A DNA stretch of 64,000 bases from Azospirillum brasilense. GTDB taxonomy: Bacteria; Pseudomonadota; Alphaproteobacteria; Azospirillales; Azospirillaceae. Shown here piece by piece: positions 16,327 through 25,986 of this stretch (position 1 is its first letter; the number at the start of each line of letters is the position of its first letter). Below the pieces are notes generated by a model. The model saw only the letters and a list, made by a program, of their open reading frames with translations, ran no database searches and had not been told where the DNA came from. The DNA lies in the NCBI RefSeq assembly GCF_008365405.1, contig NZ_QOKV01000006.1, forward strand, positions 62,001 through 126,000, written 5' to 3'. Both the position numbers and the translations under genes were made by a program.

Positions 16327-18898
16327 GGCTGAAATAGGCGTGGGTCAGGAGGTTGGAAATCTCAGGCAATGACAGGGCGAGCGAGTCCAGCAGCGTGTGC
16401 AGGGCGGCGCCCGAATCCAGAGCCTCCGGCGCACGCAACGAGGCGCGGGCGGCACCCAGGATCGAGCGGGCCGAGGCGGCCGTGTCGCCCGGCACGGCCT
16501 GCGACCCGCTGGGCAGGGCCGCCACATGCCGCTCCAGCGCCGCCAGCTGGAAATCCAGGGCGCGTGGATTGGAGTCGTCGGCCAGCAGAAGTTCCAGCAC
16601 CGGGCGCCGTCGCACGCTGGTCAGGTAGCGGGACCGGTAGGTCATCACGCTTTCTCCCAGTTCCAGCAGCACGCTCAGCGTCGCCACCTGGACGGGCTCG
16701 TCCTGCCGTTCGAGCGCGTGGACCTGGATGCCCCGCATCACCGAAATGATGTGGAGCGCCCGCTCCATGCGCCGTCCGATGTCGAGGAAGCGCCAGCCCT
16801 GGCCGCGCGTCATGCTTTCCTGTTCCAGCCCGGCGATGGCGGCGAGGCTGGTCATCAGGTCGTCCAGCCGCAGCAGCATGGCGGCGGCGTCCAGCTTGTG
16901 CGCCGGCGGCTGGCTCTGCCGCTCCAGCATCGTGACCACGCGCCACATGTCGAGCGACAGGCGGTCGCGCACCGAATAGGCGGTGCGGTGCACCCGCTGA
17001 ACCTGGGCGCGCAGGCTGTTGGGATGGTCCGGGTCGACGACCGAGCCGTAGAGCGCCGTCCTCAACGCCCGCCCGCCACCGAGTGCCGTGACGCGCGTCA
17101 GGTCCCAGGGGATCATGCCCTCCCAGGCCATCAGATGGAGCAGCGGGCGAAGCTGCAGCGACGCGCCCGGCACGTTGCCGTCGGTCAGGCGGGAATGGGT
17201 GGAGCGCAGCAGGCGCACCGTGCCCTCCGACCGCTCCGCGTAGCGGCCCAGCCAATAAAGGCTGTCGGCCACCCGGCTGGGCAGGTCGGCGGAGGCCGCC
17301 CTGGGCGCCGGCTGCGGCTCCTGGGCCGGCTGCGGGCGTGGCGTCGCCAAGGTGGCCTCGGCCCGGCGCCCGGACAGGATCCAGGTGTCCTTGCTGCCGC
17401 CGCCCCGCTGCATGGAGACGACCAGCTTTCCCGATTCGGTGGACACGCGGGTCAGGCCGCCGGGCATGACGGTGTAGCTGCCGTCCGGACGGGCGCAGAG
17501 GAAGACGCGCAGCACCAGCGGGCGCGGCTGCAACCGTCCGCCCTGCCAGACCGGCGCCGTGGACAGGGCCAGCCGCTCCTGCGCGACGTAACACCAGGGG
17601 CGGGCTCTGATGCGCTCCACGAGGGAAGCGCGCTCGGCCGCCGACAGGTCGGCGCCGAAGATCGGCTCGAAAGACAGGGACGGGAAGGCGGGCTTCACCA
17701 CCAGCCCGTCCAGATGCTCGATGACGTAGGCCCGCTCGTCGTCGTTGCCGCACCACCAGACCGCCACGCCCGGCATCTTCAGCTCTTCGCCCAGCAGATG
17801 GCGGCACAGCATGGGCAGCGACGGCTTGACCGCCATGGATTCCATAAAGCCGGAGCCGAGCGCGTTCGCCACCACCACGTTGCCGGCGCGCACCGCCTCG
17901 ATCAGCCCCGCCACGCCCAGCGAACTGTCGGCGCGCAGCTCCAACGGGTCGGCGAAATCCGCGTCCAGGCGGCGCAGGATCACGTCCACCGGCTCCAGCC
18001 CCGACAGCGTCTTCAGATAGACCTGACGGTCGCGCACGGTCAGGTCGCCGCCCTCCACCAACGTGATGCCGAGGTAGCGGGCCAGATAGACGTGCTCGAA
18101 ATAGGTTTCGTTGTAAGGGCCGGGCGTCAGCAGAACGATCCGCGGCTGGTCGCGGCGCGGGCTGAGCGACAGCAGCGTTTCCTTGTACGCCTCGAAGAAG
18201 GGGGACAGATGCTCCACCTGGCAATGGCGGAAGCTGTCCGGCAGCACCTTCGCCAGCACCGCCCGGTTCTCCAGCGCGTAGCCGCTGCCGCTCGGCGCCT
18301 GGGTGCGGTCGGACAGCACCCACCAGCGCCCGTCCGGCGCGCGGGCGAGGTCCGCCGCGTAGAAATGCAGGTGGATGTCGTTGGGCACCGGAATGCCATG
18401 CACGGCGCGGCGGAATCCGGGATCGGCGTGGATCACCGCCGGGGACAGCCGCCCGCTGCGCGTCAGGGTCTGCGGCCCGTAGATGTCGGCCAGCACCGCG
18501 TTCAGCAGCGTGGCGCGCTGGATCAGCCCCGATTCGACCGCCTTCCACTCGTGGGCGGGGATCAGCAGCGGCACCATGTCGAGCGGCCAGGGCCGCTCCA
18601 TCCCCTTGGGGTCGCCGTAGATGTTGTAGGTGACGCCGTTCTGGTGCAGCAGGCGCCGCGCCTCCTCCCATCGCTCGGCCATCAGCTCCGGGTCGAGGGG
18701 ACCCAGCGTGCCCATGAAGGTCTGCCAATGCGGGCGCAGGCGGCCCTGCCCGGTGACCATCTCGTCATAGACCTGCCCGCCGCCATAACCCATGGCGTCG
18801 GCCTCGCCGAACAGCGATCCCTGAAGGAACGGCACCGGACGCAGCCCCGGAAGGGCCGGCGTGCTGGGGTCGAGAAAGGGGGAATCGCGGTCGGACAA
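16304..18898 (-). CDS. Circularly permuted ATP-grasp ligase fused to alpha-E domain
   Basis: This 864-aa fusion of two normally separate proteins has residues ~60-480 as a circularly permuted type-2 ATP-grasp domain (DUF404/407 type). Landmarks include LTPGPYNETYFEH, VVANALGSGFMES and YVAQERLALST...PLVLRVF. After a Pro/Ala linker near 525-545, an all-helical alpha-E domain (DUF403) begins at ADSLYWLGRYAERSEG. The ATP-grasp half is predicted to form amide bonds; the alpha-E partner has no known activity. The track start is a TTG, so the true N-terminus is uncertain. Confidence 0.9.
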   Translation of the reverse strand: MSDRDSPFLDPSTPALPGLRPVPFLQGSLFGEADAMGYGGGQVYDEMVTGQGRLRPHWQTFMGTLGPLDPELMAERWEEARRLLHQNGVTYNIYGDPKGMERPWPLDMVPLLIPAHEWKAVESGLIQRATLLNAVLADIYGPQTLTRSGRLSPAVIHADPGFRRAVHGIPVPNDIHLHFYAADLARAPDGRWWVLSDRTQAPSGSGYALENRAVLAKVLPDSFRHCQVEHLSPFFEAYKETLLSLSPRRDQPRIVLLTPGPYNETYFEHVYLARYLGITLVEGGDLTVRDRQVYLKTLSGLEPVDVILRRLDADFADPLELRADSSLGVAGLIEAVRAGNVVVANALGSGFMESMAVKPSLPMLCRHLLGEELKMPGVAVWWCGNDDERAYVIEHLDGLVVKPAFPSLSFEPIFGADLSAAERASLVERIRARPWCYVAQERLALSTAPVWQGGRLQPRPLVLRVFLCARPDGSYTVMPGGLTRVSTESGKLVVSMQRGGGSKDTWILSGRRAEATLATPRPQPAQEPQPAPRAASADLPSRVADSLYWLGRYAERSEGTVRLLRSTHSRLTDGNVPGASLQLRPLLHLMAWEGMIPWDLTRVTALGGGRALRTALYGSVVDPDHPNSLRAQVQRVHRTAYSVRDRLSLDMWRVVTMLERQSQPPAHKLDAAAMLLRLDDLMTSLAAIAGLEQESMTRGQGWRFLDIGRRMERALHIISVMRGIQVHALERQDEPVQVATLSVLLELGESVMTYRSRYLTSVRRRPVLELLLADDSNPRALDFQLAALERHVAALPSGSQAVPGDTAASARSILGAARASLRAPEALDSGAALHTLLDSLALSLPEISNLLTHAYFSHAFARPA

Positions 18899-19088
18899 GG
18901 CGGGTTCGGGCGCTCAACTCTGGTACGGTGCTGGGGAGTGTGAACGTCCGTTCCCGCCGATGCAAGCGGCGGTTCGGAGGCGGCGTGGCGCAATTGCATT
19001 CCGTCGCCCTCCGGGGACAGGGGGCGCGTGTGAGGGGTGCCCTTTTGCCGGACGTTTCCGCTTCCCCGCTCTCCGCCCCTTCGGGGCA

Positions 19089-19110
19089 CCCTCTCCCCGA
19101 AGGGAGAGGG
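19089..19110. repeat. CCCTCTCCC-type intergenic hairpin repeat
   Basis: CCCTCTCCC (19089-19097) pairs perfectly with GGGAGAGGG (19102-19110) around a CGAA loop, 16 bp beyond the cytochrome stop. A related GC-rich pair precedes it (CGCCCCTTCGGGGCA, about 19074-19088). Similar units occur at 51687-51711 and 53894-53922, so this looks like a dispersed palindromic repeat. It may also help end cytochrome transcription. Confidence 0.55.
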
Positions 19111-19125
19111 CTGTGTACGGCCGCC

Positions 19126-21213
19126 TTACAGGGTCTTCAGGTACTCGAGCAACTGCCAGCGCTGTTCGTCGGTCAGCGACGCGCCGAATTCGTGACCGGT
19201 GTTGTGATTGCCGGGCTTGGCCGTGTCGAAGGTGAAGCTGTTGTCGTCCGCGCTCTGGTCCACGCCGACCTTGAGCGGCTCGAAGGAGTGCGTGCCCAGG
19301 CGGAAGGTCGCCGAACGCTGCGAGGCCGGGAGCAGCATCTCGTACAGGTTCGGGACCGAACCGTTGTGCATGTACGGCGCCGTCGCCCACACGCCGTCCA
19401 GCGGACGGGCCTTGTAGGCGAGGATGCTCTGGATCAGCTCAGCCAGAGCCTTGGTCGCCTTGGCCTCGGCGTCTTTGGCGGCCTGCGTCGGCTCGGTCGT
19501 GAGGTTCGTCGCGGCAGCGGCTGAAGCCTGCTCGCTCGAAGGGGACGCCCGCTCTTTCAGCCTACGCAGCAGGGCCTGGGCGGCGTCGTCAACGGGCTTG
19601 CCCTTGACCGGCTTGGTGAAGGCGCGGGTGTCCTTGACCAGCACGGATGGCTGCGGGGCGGAAGCTGAGGCGGCTGCGGTCTCCGTCTTCCACACCGGCG
19701 GATCGTCCCACGGGGTCGGGGTCCGCACGTCCTTGGCGCCCGTCCAGCTGGTGTCCAGCAGCAGCGAGGCGACCGTCCGGTCGTGGATGACCGTGCCGAT
19801 CAGCGAACCGGTCACGGCGTTGGCCAGGACGTTGACAGCCAGATCCTCCTTCTTCAGCGCCGTGCCGATGATCGGCGGCATGACCACGCCCTCGATCGGG
19901 CCGGTCTTCAGGAAGCGGCAGGCGGCGTCCACCGCCATGGTCGGATCGGATTCGTAGGCGACGGAGATATGGCCCGCCTTGACGGCGGCGGGAACTCCCT
20001 TCGCCGGGTCGCAGATGGTCTTGGTGAAGACCTCGACCACCGTCTCCGGCCGCTTGTCCGCCCAATTGAACAGCGGGATCATCCGGATCGGCGTGTCGGT
20101 GACGGTCATGTCACGCGGCAGGACCTCATGACAGCTCTCGCAATTTTCCTTGTAGATCGACTCGCCGGCCGAGGCCTTGACGATGTCCACCTTGCCGGCG
20201 ATCGAGTCCGGCCACACGGGCGAACGCAGCTCGCGCACCAGCTCTTCCATCCAGATCAGGTTTTTCGCCCGGATGGTGGAGTTGTAATAGTATTGATCCT
20301 TGCTGGGCGGTGCCTTCAGCGCGGCCTTGCCGAACACGCCCAGAACCTCTCCGGCGTTGCGGGCAAGCGCGGTCAGGCGATCGCCGTTCGGCACCGCGCC
20401 GTTCCACTGGGCCTTCGGCTGCTTGGAGGCGTCCCACAGGTAGGGGAAGCTGACCGGCGCGTTGGGGTGAACGCTGTTGGACGGGATCTTCAGGTCGATG
20501 GCGCCGACCCGGTTGAAGATCATCTGGAATGCGTCGGTGCGCATCGGCCCCCACGGTGACGCCGGGGTGCTGTCGGCGACGAAGGTCGCGAAGTCCTTGT
20601 GGAAGGCGGCCAACTTCCGGTGCAGGTCCACCCGCTGCGCGTCGGTGGCATAGGGACCGAGAACGCGGCGGGAGAACACGTCGAAGGCGGCCGTGTTGCC
20701 CAACGTGTATTTCACCGCGTCCGAGATGCCGCTGATCAGGCCGTACAGGTCACCGGTGGTGGCCGAGCCGTCGATGCGCATGGTCTTGTCGCCGACGCGC
20801 CAGTCGCCGGTGTGGCAGGCCGCGCAGGTCAGGCCGATCCAGGTGGCGCCATCCTTCGGGTCGGTGTCCTTGGTGAAGCCGACCGGCAGAACGCCGTCGC
20901 TCCAGCCACTCTTGCTCGCCGCCAGATAACCGTAGCGTGTCAGATCCTGATGGAAATAGCTTTGCTCCAGCGGCGTGGTCAGCGACGAGTCCGGCAAGGC
21001 CATGAACCAGTCGTGGGGCATGATCTGCGAGCCCTGGGTGGTGCTGTAGTACCACTGGCGCTCGGCGTCGGTCCAGTTCTGGTCCAGGTACCAGTAGTCG
21101 CCGATCTTCTGCGGCAGGCTGACGGGAACGGGCCGCGGCGGCTCCGGCGGCCTTTCGGCGCAAGCGCCGAGCAGCACGGTCCCCGCCACGACGGTAAGAA
21201 GGCTGGCTTTCAT
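19126..21213 (-). CDS. Lipoprotein di-haem c-type cytochrome (RoxA/peroxidase-like)
   Basis: This exported 695-aa haem protein has a lipoprotein signal peptide (residues 1-18) ending in LLGAC, so Cys18 would be lipidated. Two CXXCH haem sites are at residues 130-134 (CAACH) and 358-362 (CESCH). The C-terminal block ATAPYMHNGSVPNLYEML is typical of the di-haem peroxidase/MauG/RoxA group. The length matches RoxA-like rubber oxygenase relatives rather than ~350-aa CcpA peroxidases. ATG 21213 has AGGAG 8 nt upstream. The reaction is unknown. It lies inside the transglutaminase/ATP-grasp gene group on the same strand. Confidence 0.85.
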   Translation of the reverse strand: MKASLLTVVAGTVLLGACAERPPEPPRPVPVSLPQKIGDYWYLDQNWTDAERQWYYSTTQGSQIMPHDWFMALPDSSLTTPLEQSYFHQDLTRYGYLAASKSGWSDGVLPVGFTKDTDPKDGATWIGLTCAACHTGDWRVGDKTMRIDGSATTGDLYGLISGISDAVKYTLGNTAAFDVFSRRVLGPYATDAQRVDLHRKLAAFHKDFATFVADSTPASPWGPMRTDAFQMIFNRVGAIDLKIPSNSVHPNAPVSFPYLWDASKQPKAQWNGAVPNGDRLTALARNAGEVLGVFGKAALKAPPSKDQYYYNSTIRAKNLIWMEELVRELRSPVWPDSIAGKVDIVKASAGESIYKENCESCHEVLPRDMTVTDTPIRMIPLFNWADKRPETVVEVFTKTICDPAKGVPAAVKAGHISVAYESDPTMAVDAACRFLKTGPIEGVVMPPIIGTALKKEDLAVNVLANAVTGSLIGTVIHDRTVASLLLDTSWTGAKDVRTPTPWDDPPVWKTETAAASASAPQPSVLVKDTRAFTKPVKGKPVDDAAQALLRRLKERASPSSEQASAAAATNLTTEPTQAAKDAEAKATKALAELIQSILAYKARPLDGVWATAPYMHNGSVPNLYEMLLPASQRSATFRLGTHSFEPLKVGVDQSADDNSFTFDTAKPGNHNTGHEFGASLTDEQRWQLLEYLKTL

Positions 21214-21285
21214 CCCTTTCGCTCCTGAAGGATATCGGCGGCAGGCCGACGGAAATCGGTCAGAAGCTAGCTCGGATAACAACCA

Positions 21286-21314
21286 GGAGGATATTTAAAC
21301 CATAAATACTCTCC
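21286..21314 (-). promoter_or_regulatory. 29-bp dyad upstream of the cytochrome gene
   Basis: GGAGGATATTTA (21286-21297) and TAAATACTCTCC (21303-21314) form an imperfect 12-bp inverted repeat (10 of 12 pairs) around AACCA, in a strikingly AT-rich island. It lies 73-101 bp upstream of the cytochrome ATG. It could be a promoter-operator, since TATTTA reads like a -10, or a leader hairpin. Confidence 0.5.
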
Positions 21315-21441
21315 TTTCTGTCTCTTTTCGTCGAAGTCGCCGCCTTCCGGGAGATGAAATCCAGAATTGCACCTACGAATGGATGAGAATCAAGCCGAAT
21401 CGCGCAACGCGCGCGAATCGGCCTTTCGCCCCCGCCGCGGA

Positions 21442-24400
21442 TCAACCCCGCCGCAGGTCCAGCGTCATCGGAAACTGCGGGTTGCGCTCCTCCGCTGGGG
21501 TATCCATCGGGCCGGGGGTGTGGCCGAAGGGGAAGAAGCGGGCAAGGCGCCGCCCCTCCGCCTCATTGGCGTTGACCGGGAAGGTGTCGTAGTTGCGCCC
21601 GCCCGGATGCATGACGTGGTAGGTGCAGCCGCCGATGGAGCGGCCCGCCCACTGGTCCAGGATGTCGAAGACCAGCGGCGTGTGCACCGGGATCGTCGGG
21701 TGCAGGCAGGAGGGCGGCTGCCACGCCCGGTACCGCACACCGGCCACGAATTCGCCCTCCGTCCCAGTGGGAATCAGCGGCACGCGGCGGCCGTTGCAGG
21801 TGACGGCGTAGCGCGCGTCGGTCAGGCCGGCGACCCGCACCTGCACCCGCTCGACCGAGCTGTCGACGTAGCGCACGGTGCCGCCGCCGCCCGGCTCCTC
21901 GCCCAGGACGTTCCAGGGCTCCAGCGCCATGCGCAGTTCCAGCGCGATGCCGCGCTGGTTGACATGGCCGTAGACCGGGAAGCGGAAGTTCATGTGCGGG
22001 TCGAACCAACGCTCCTCGATGGGATAGCCGTGGTCGCGCAGGTCGGCGATGACGTCCGCCAGATCCTGCTGCACGAAGTAGGGCAGCATGAAGCGGTCGT
22101 GCAGCTCCGTCCCCCAGCGCACCAGCTTGCCCTTGTAGGGCGTCTTCCAGAAGCGCGCGACCAGGGCGCGCAGCAGAAGTTGCTGGGTCAGGCTCATCTC
22201 CGCGTGCGGCGGCATCTCGAAGGCGCGGAACTCGACCAGCCCGAGCCGCCCGGTCGAGCTGTCCGGAGAGTAGAGCTTGTCGATGCAGAACTCCGCCCGG
22301 TGGGTGTTGCCCTGCACATCGGTCAGCAGGTTGCGCAGCACGCGGTCGACCATCCAGGGCGGGCAATCGCCCGTCGCCGCGGCCTTGTCGATCTGATTGA
22401 AAGCGATCTCCAGCTCGTAGAGCGCGTCGTCGCGGGCCTCGTCCACGCGCGGCGCCTGGCTGGTCGGGCCGATGAACATGCCGGAGAAGGCGTAGGACAG
22501 CGACGGGTGGTTCTGCCAAAAGGCGATCAGGCTGCGCAGCATGTCGGGCCGCCGCAGGAACGGGCTGTCCGCCGCGGTGGCGCCGCCCATCACCACATGG
22601 TTGCCGCCGCCGGTGCCGCAGTGGCGTCCGTCGATCATGAACTTCTCCGCACCCAGCCGCGACTGGCGGGCGTCCTCGTAAAGCTCCAGCGTGTTGCGGA
22701 CCAGCTCGTCCCAACTGTGGGCGGGGTGGATGTTCACCTCGATCACGCCGGGGTCGGGGGTGACGGCCAGCGAGTTCAGGCGCGGGTCCTTCGGCGGCTG
22801 ATAGCCCTCGATCACCACCGGCATGTCCAGCTCGAGCGCCGTCGCCTCGATCTCCGCCAGCATCGCCAGATAGTCCTCCAGCGTGTTCATCGGCGGCAGG
22901 AACAGGTGGATGCGCCCGTTGCGCGCTTCGCAGGTCAGGGCGGTGCGCACAACCCACCACGCCGACTTGCCGTGCTCCGGCATCTCACTGCGCACTTCGG
23001 CCATGGCGCGCTGGACGTGCTCGTTCCGTCGGGAGGCGTCCTGGCGTCCGGCCTCCTCGCGGAGCGCGTGCTGGCGCAGCGGCACCCGGTTGGGGGGCAG
23101 CGGCGCCCGCTCCTCGAACGGGTCGGTCTCCCAGGAATAGGGATAGTCCTGCGGCGACACCCAGGGCAGCGAGCCGAGCGGCAGGCGGAAGCCGACCGGG
23201 CTGTCACCCGGCATCAGCAGCAGCCGTTCCTGGCGCAGCGGCCACGCGCTGGACAGCCACACCGGCCCCTGCTGGGTCATCTTGCGGTTGATCGGCAGGG
23301 CGAAACCGACCGGCTCGTTCAGGCCGCGGGTGAAGACGTGGGCGAGGCGCGCCCGCTCCTCCTTGTCCTCCAGCTTGCTGTCCAGCGGATCGACGTTGAC
23401 CGGCAGCAGCGATTCGCGGCGCAGGTAGTGCCAGGGGTCCTCATAGGCCGCCAGCACCAGCGCCGGATCCAGCCCCAGCTTCTTCGCCAAGCTGACCAGG
23501 AAGGCACCGGCGTCCTCCGCCGTGTGGCCGTAGTCGGTGTCCTCGCGGGCCAGCAGGTCGCTGTTCGCCCACAGCGCCTCGCCGTCGCGGCGCCAGTAGA
23601 CGGTCATCGCCCAGCGCGGCAGCGATTCGCCGGGATACCATTTGCCCTGCCCGAAATGCAGCAGCCCGCCCGGCGCGAAGCGCTTGGCCAGCCGGTGCAC
23701 GAGGTCGGCGGCCATCTTGCGCTTGTTGGGCCCGAGCGCCGTGGTGTTCCACTCCGCCCCGTCCATGTCGTCGATGGACACGAAGGTCGGTTCGCCGCCC
23801 ATGGTCAGGCGCACGTCGCCAGCGGTCAGCTCCTCGTCGATGCGGTGGCCCAGCGCTTCGATCCCCGCCCATTGCCGGGGGGTGTAGGGCTTGGTGACGC
23901 GCGGCGCCTCGTAGATGCGGGTGACCGACATCTCGTGCCCGAACTCCACCTCGCACTCGTCGATGAGGCCGGAGATCGGGGCGGCGGAGGAGGCGTCCGG
24001 CGTGCAGGCCAGCGGGATGTGCCCTTCGCCGGCCAGCAGGCCGGAGGTGGGATCGAGGCCGACCCAGCCGGCGCCGGGCAGGAACACCTCGGTCCAGGCG
24101 TGCAGGTCGGTGAAGTCCTCTTCGGGACCGGATGGGCCGTCGAGCGCCTTCTGGTCGGCGGTGAGCTGGATCAGATAGCCGGAGACGAAGCGCGCGGCCA
24201 GACCGAGGTTGCGCAGGATCTGCACCAGCAGCCACGCCGAATCGCGGCAGGAGCCGGTCCGCTTGCCCAGCGTCTCCTCGCAGGTCTGGATGCCGGGCTC
24301 GAGGCGGATGACGTAGCCGATGTCCGTCTGGAGCCGCTGGTTGATGTCGACCAGGAAGTTGATCGACGCCGCCGGCTCCCGCGAAATGCCGGTCAGGTAG

Positions 24401-24786
24401 TCGGCCAGCAGCGGCCCCGGCTCCTCCACCTCCAGATAGGGGCGAAGCTCGCGCTCCAGCCACGGTTCGTAGGCGAAGGGGATGGTCTGGGCCTTCTCCT
24501 CCAGGAAGAAGTCGAAGGGGTTGATCGCCGCGATCTCCGCGACGAGATCGACCTCGATCACGAATTCGCGGGTCTTTTCCGGGAAGACGAAGCGGGCCTG
24601 GTAGTTGGACTGCGGGTCCTGCTGCCAGTTCAGGAAATGATGCTTCGGGGTGACGCGCAGCGAATAGCTGAGGATCGGGGTGCGGCAGTGGGGGGCCGGG
24701 CGGAGCCGGACGATCTGTGGTCCCAGATTGACCAATCGGTCGTAACGGTAGACGGTCTTGTGGTTGAGAGCGACGTGGATCGCCAT
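21442..24786 (-). CDS. Transglutaminase-DUF2126 putative amidoligase
   Basis: This large 1114-aa two-part protein carries a transglutaminase region in residues 1-~300, with Cys180 ([10 protein letters not shown]), His229 (DLHAWTEVF) and Asp245 (GLDPTSG). From about residue 330 ([16 protein letters not shown]) to the end it is a DUF2126 domain, a predicted COOH-NH2 ligase of the glutamine-synthetase-like fold. ATG 24786 gives [16 protein letters not shown], the normal family start; the frame continues upstream without a sensible N-terminus. It probably heads the minus-strand gene group. The substrate is unknown. Confidence 0.9.
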   Translation of the reverse strand: MAIHVALNHKTVYRYDRLVNLGPQIVRLRPAPHCRTPILSYSLRVTPKHHFLNWQQDPQSNYQARFVFPEKTREFVIEVDLVAEIAAINPFDFFLEEKAQTIPFAYEPWLERELRPYLEVEEPGPLLADYLTGISREPAASINFLVDINQRLQTDIGYVIRLEPGIQTCEETLGKRTGSCRDSAWLLVQILRNLGLAARFVSGYLIQLTADQKALDGPSGPEEDFTDLHAWTEVFLPGAGWVGLDPTSGLLAGEGHIPLACTPDASSAAPISGLIDECEVEFGHEMSVTRIYEAPRVTKPYTPRQWAGIEALGHRIDEELTAGDVRLTMGGEPTFVSIDDMDGAEWNTTALGPNKRKMAADLVHRLAKRFAPGGLLHFGQGKWYPGESLPRWAMTVYWRRDGEALWANSDLLAREDTDYGHTAEDAGAFLVSLAKKLGLDPALVLAAYEDPWHYLRRESLLPVNVDPLDSKLEDKEERARLAHVFTRGLNEPVGFALPINRKMTQQGPVWLSSAWPLRQERLLLMPGDSPVGFRLPLGSLPWVSPQDYPYSWETDPFEERAPLPPNRVPLRQHALREEAGRQDASRRNEHVQRAMAEVRSEMPEHGKSAWWVVRTALTCEARNGRIHLFLPPMNTLEDYLAMLAEIEATALELDMPVVIEGYQPPKDPRLNSLAVTPDPGVIEVNIHPAHSWDELVRNTLELYEDARQSRLGAEKFMIDGRHCGTGGGNHVVMGGATAADSPFLRRPDMLRSLIAFWQNHPSLSYAFSGMFIGPTSQAPRVDEARDDALYELEIAFNQIDKAAATGDCPPWMVDRVLRNLLTDVQGNTHRAEFCIDKLYSPDSSTGRLGLVEFRAFEMPPHAEMSLTQQLLLRALVARFWKTPYKGKLVRWGTELHDRFMLPYFVQQDLADVIADLRDHGYPIEERWFDPHMNFRFPVYGHVNQRGIALELRMALEPWNVLGEEPGGGGTVRYVDSSVERVQVRVAGLTDARYAVTCNGRRVPLIPTGTEGEFVAGVRYRAWQPPSCLHPTIPVHTPLVFDILDQWAGRSIGGCTYHVMHPGGRNYDTFPVNANEAEGRRLARFFPFGHTPGPMDTPAEERNPQFPMTLDLRRG

Positions 24787-24909
24787 GAAGTTCCACCCGT
24801 TGTCTGCGCTGGCCGGTCCCCTGCGGCTCTCCGCCGCACGGGCAAGGGCATAGTACCATCGAAGAGTTCGCGCAGACCAGAGCGCCTTCGCAATCGCGGC
24901 ACGAGTTGG

Positions 24910-24937
24910 TTGCACAAAAAACAAGCAGATGCATATT
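24910..24937 (+). promoter_or_regulatory. Possible promoter of the 25047 gene
   Basis: TTGCAC (24910-24915), a 16-bp A-rich spacer and CATATT (24932-24937) lie 110 bp before ATG 25047, in the divergent gap with the DUF2126 gene. The match is moderate. Confidence 0.35.
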
Positions 24938-25046
24938 GGACCGGTTGCGCCTTTCATCGACGCCCCGACCGCTTTATAAAGACCCATCTCTGTCCGCGGG
25001 CCTTGCTCGACGGACGGGAGCGACGCAGGCAGAGTGTGCATTGGGA

Positions 25047-25973
25047 ATGGCGACGCTGGCGGGCCTGTCTGTGGGTGGCGGTGTTCCGGCGGGCGATGGA
25101 GCGCCCGGCGGTGCCACGCGTGGTGTCGTCACGGGCAAATATTTCAATTTCAACCCTCTGCCGCCTCCGCCCGACGTGCTCGGCAACCCGCTGGTCGTCG
25201 GCAATCTGCCGACCCACAAGGCGCCGAAGGAAACTTGGCGCAGCCGGTGGCAGCGCCGCCTGGCGCGTTTCCACATCGGCAAGCAATCGGCGCAGGTGAA
25301 GCGGCGCTGGAAGATCCAGGACACCATCTCCTCGGTGATCGCCTCGGTGTCGCCGGCGGCGACTCTTCTGGGTGAGCGACGGGTGCCGGAAAAACGCCAA
25401 GCGTCGAGCGCTCCGGTCATCGTGGTCAGGCACCCCTATCATCTCCGCCATGTCTTTGAACTGATTCTGCAGACATCGGACGACCTCGCGGCGGAGCGCC
25501 GGTTCCTCGAATTGCTGATGGGGCGCGTTCTGCGCAGGTATGGGGAGCAGCTCGCGCAAATCCGCGGCTCCGCTTTTTCCTTCGAGAACGAGGCGCGGGA
25601 GTATTTTTTTGCAGGGTTCAAGCTGGAGCGCCAGATCAAGAAATACACAAGTCCCGACGAGCGCTTTGCCGCGCTGCAATCAATCTATGTCAATTATTTC
25701 CATGGGCGGAACTACTACCTTTACGCGCTGCTGCGCCGGGAGAGGATGGCGCCGGACAACAAGCTGTTCATGCTGAATTCCCGCGCTGTTTACTTCATGG
25801 CGCGGATCGGCTGGAACGGGGAGCTGCTGGACAAGCCCAACCCGCGTTCCCTGCCCAGCCGGGAGGACATCTTTTTCCTTGTTCAGCGTGACAAGACGGT
25901 CCTGACGCGCTATCGCAGCGATCAGGATTTCCAACGGCAGGTGAAGGCTGTCCTGGAAGCGTTTCCGGCGTAA
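25047..25973 (+). CDS. Uncharacterised protein
   Basis: I do not recognise this 308-aa protein. The first ~60 residues are Gly/Pro-rich and look disordered (NFNPLPPPPDVLG). A basic stretch follows (WRSRWQRRLARFHIG). The C-terminal ~170 residues look mainly helical, rich in Tyr, Phe and Arg, with conserved-looking FVNYFHGRNYY-type text near residue 210. There is no signal peptide and no membrane segment. Its middle part is clearly less GC-rich than neighbours. ATG 25047 is chosen; the open frame runs back to 24906. A short gap separates it from the LprI-like gene. Confidence 0.6.
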   Translation: MATLAGLSVGGGVPAGDGAPGGATRGVVTGKYFNFNPLPPPPDVLGNPLVVGNLPTHKAPKETWRSRWQRRLARFHIGKQSAQVKRRWKIQDTISSVIASVSPAATLLGERRVPEKRQASSAPVIVVRHPYHLRHVFELILQTSDDLAAERRFLELLMGRVLRRYGEQLAQIRGSAFSFENEAREYFFAGFKLERQIKKYTSPDERFAALQSIYVNYFHGRNYYLYALLRRERMAPDNKLFMLNSRAVYFMARIGWNGELLDKPNPRSLPSREDIFFLVQRDKTVLTRYRSDQDFQRQVKAVLEAFPA

Positions 25974-25986
25974 GGGATTTTGTGCG

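Noticed and set aside
21367..25299. 1310-codon plus-strand open frame
   Set aside because: It is antisense to the transglutaminase/DUF2126 gene, which has clear catalytic motifs. The plus frame has none.
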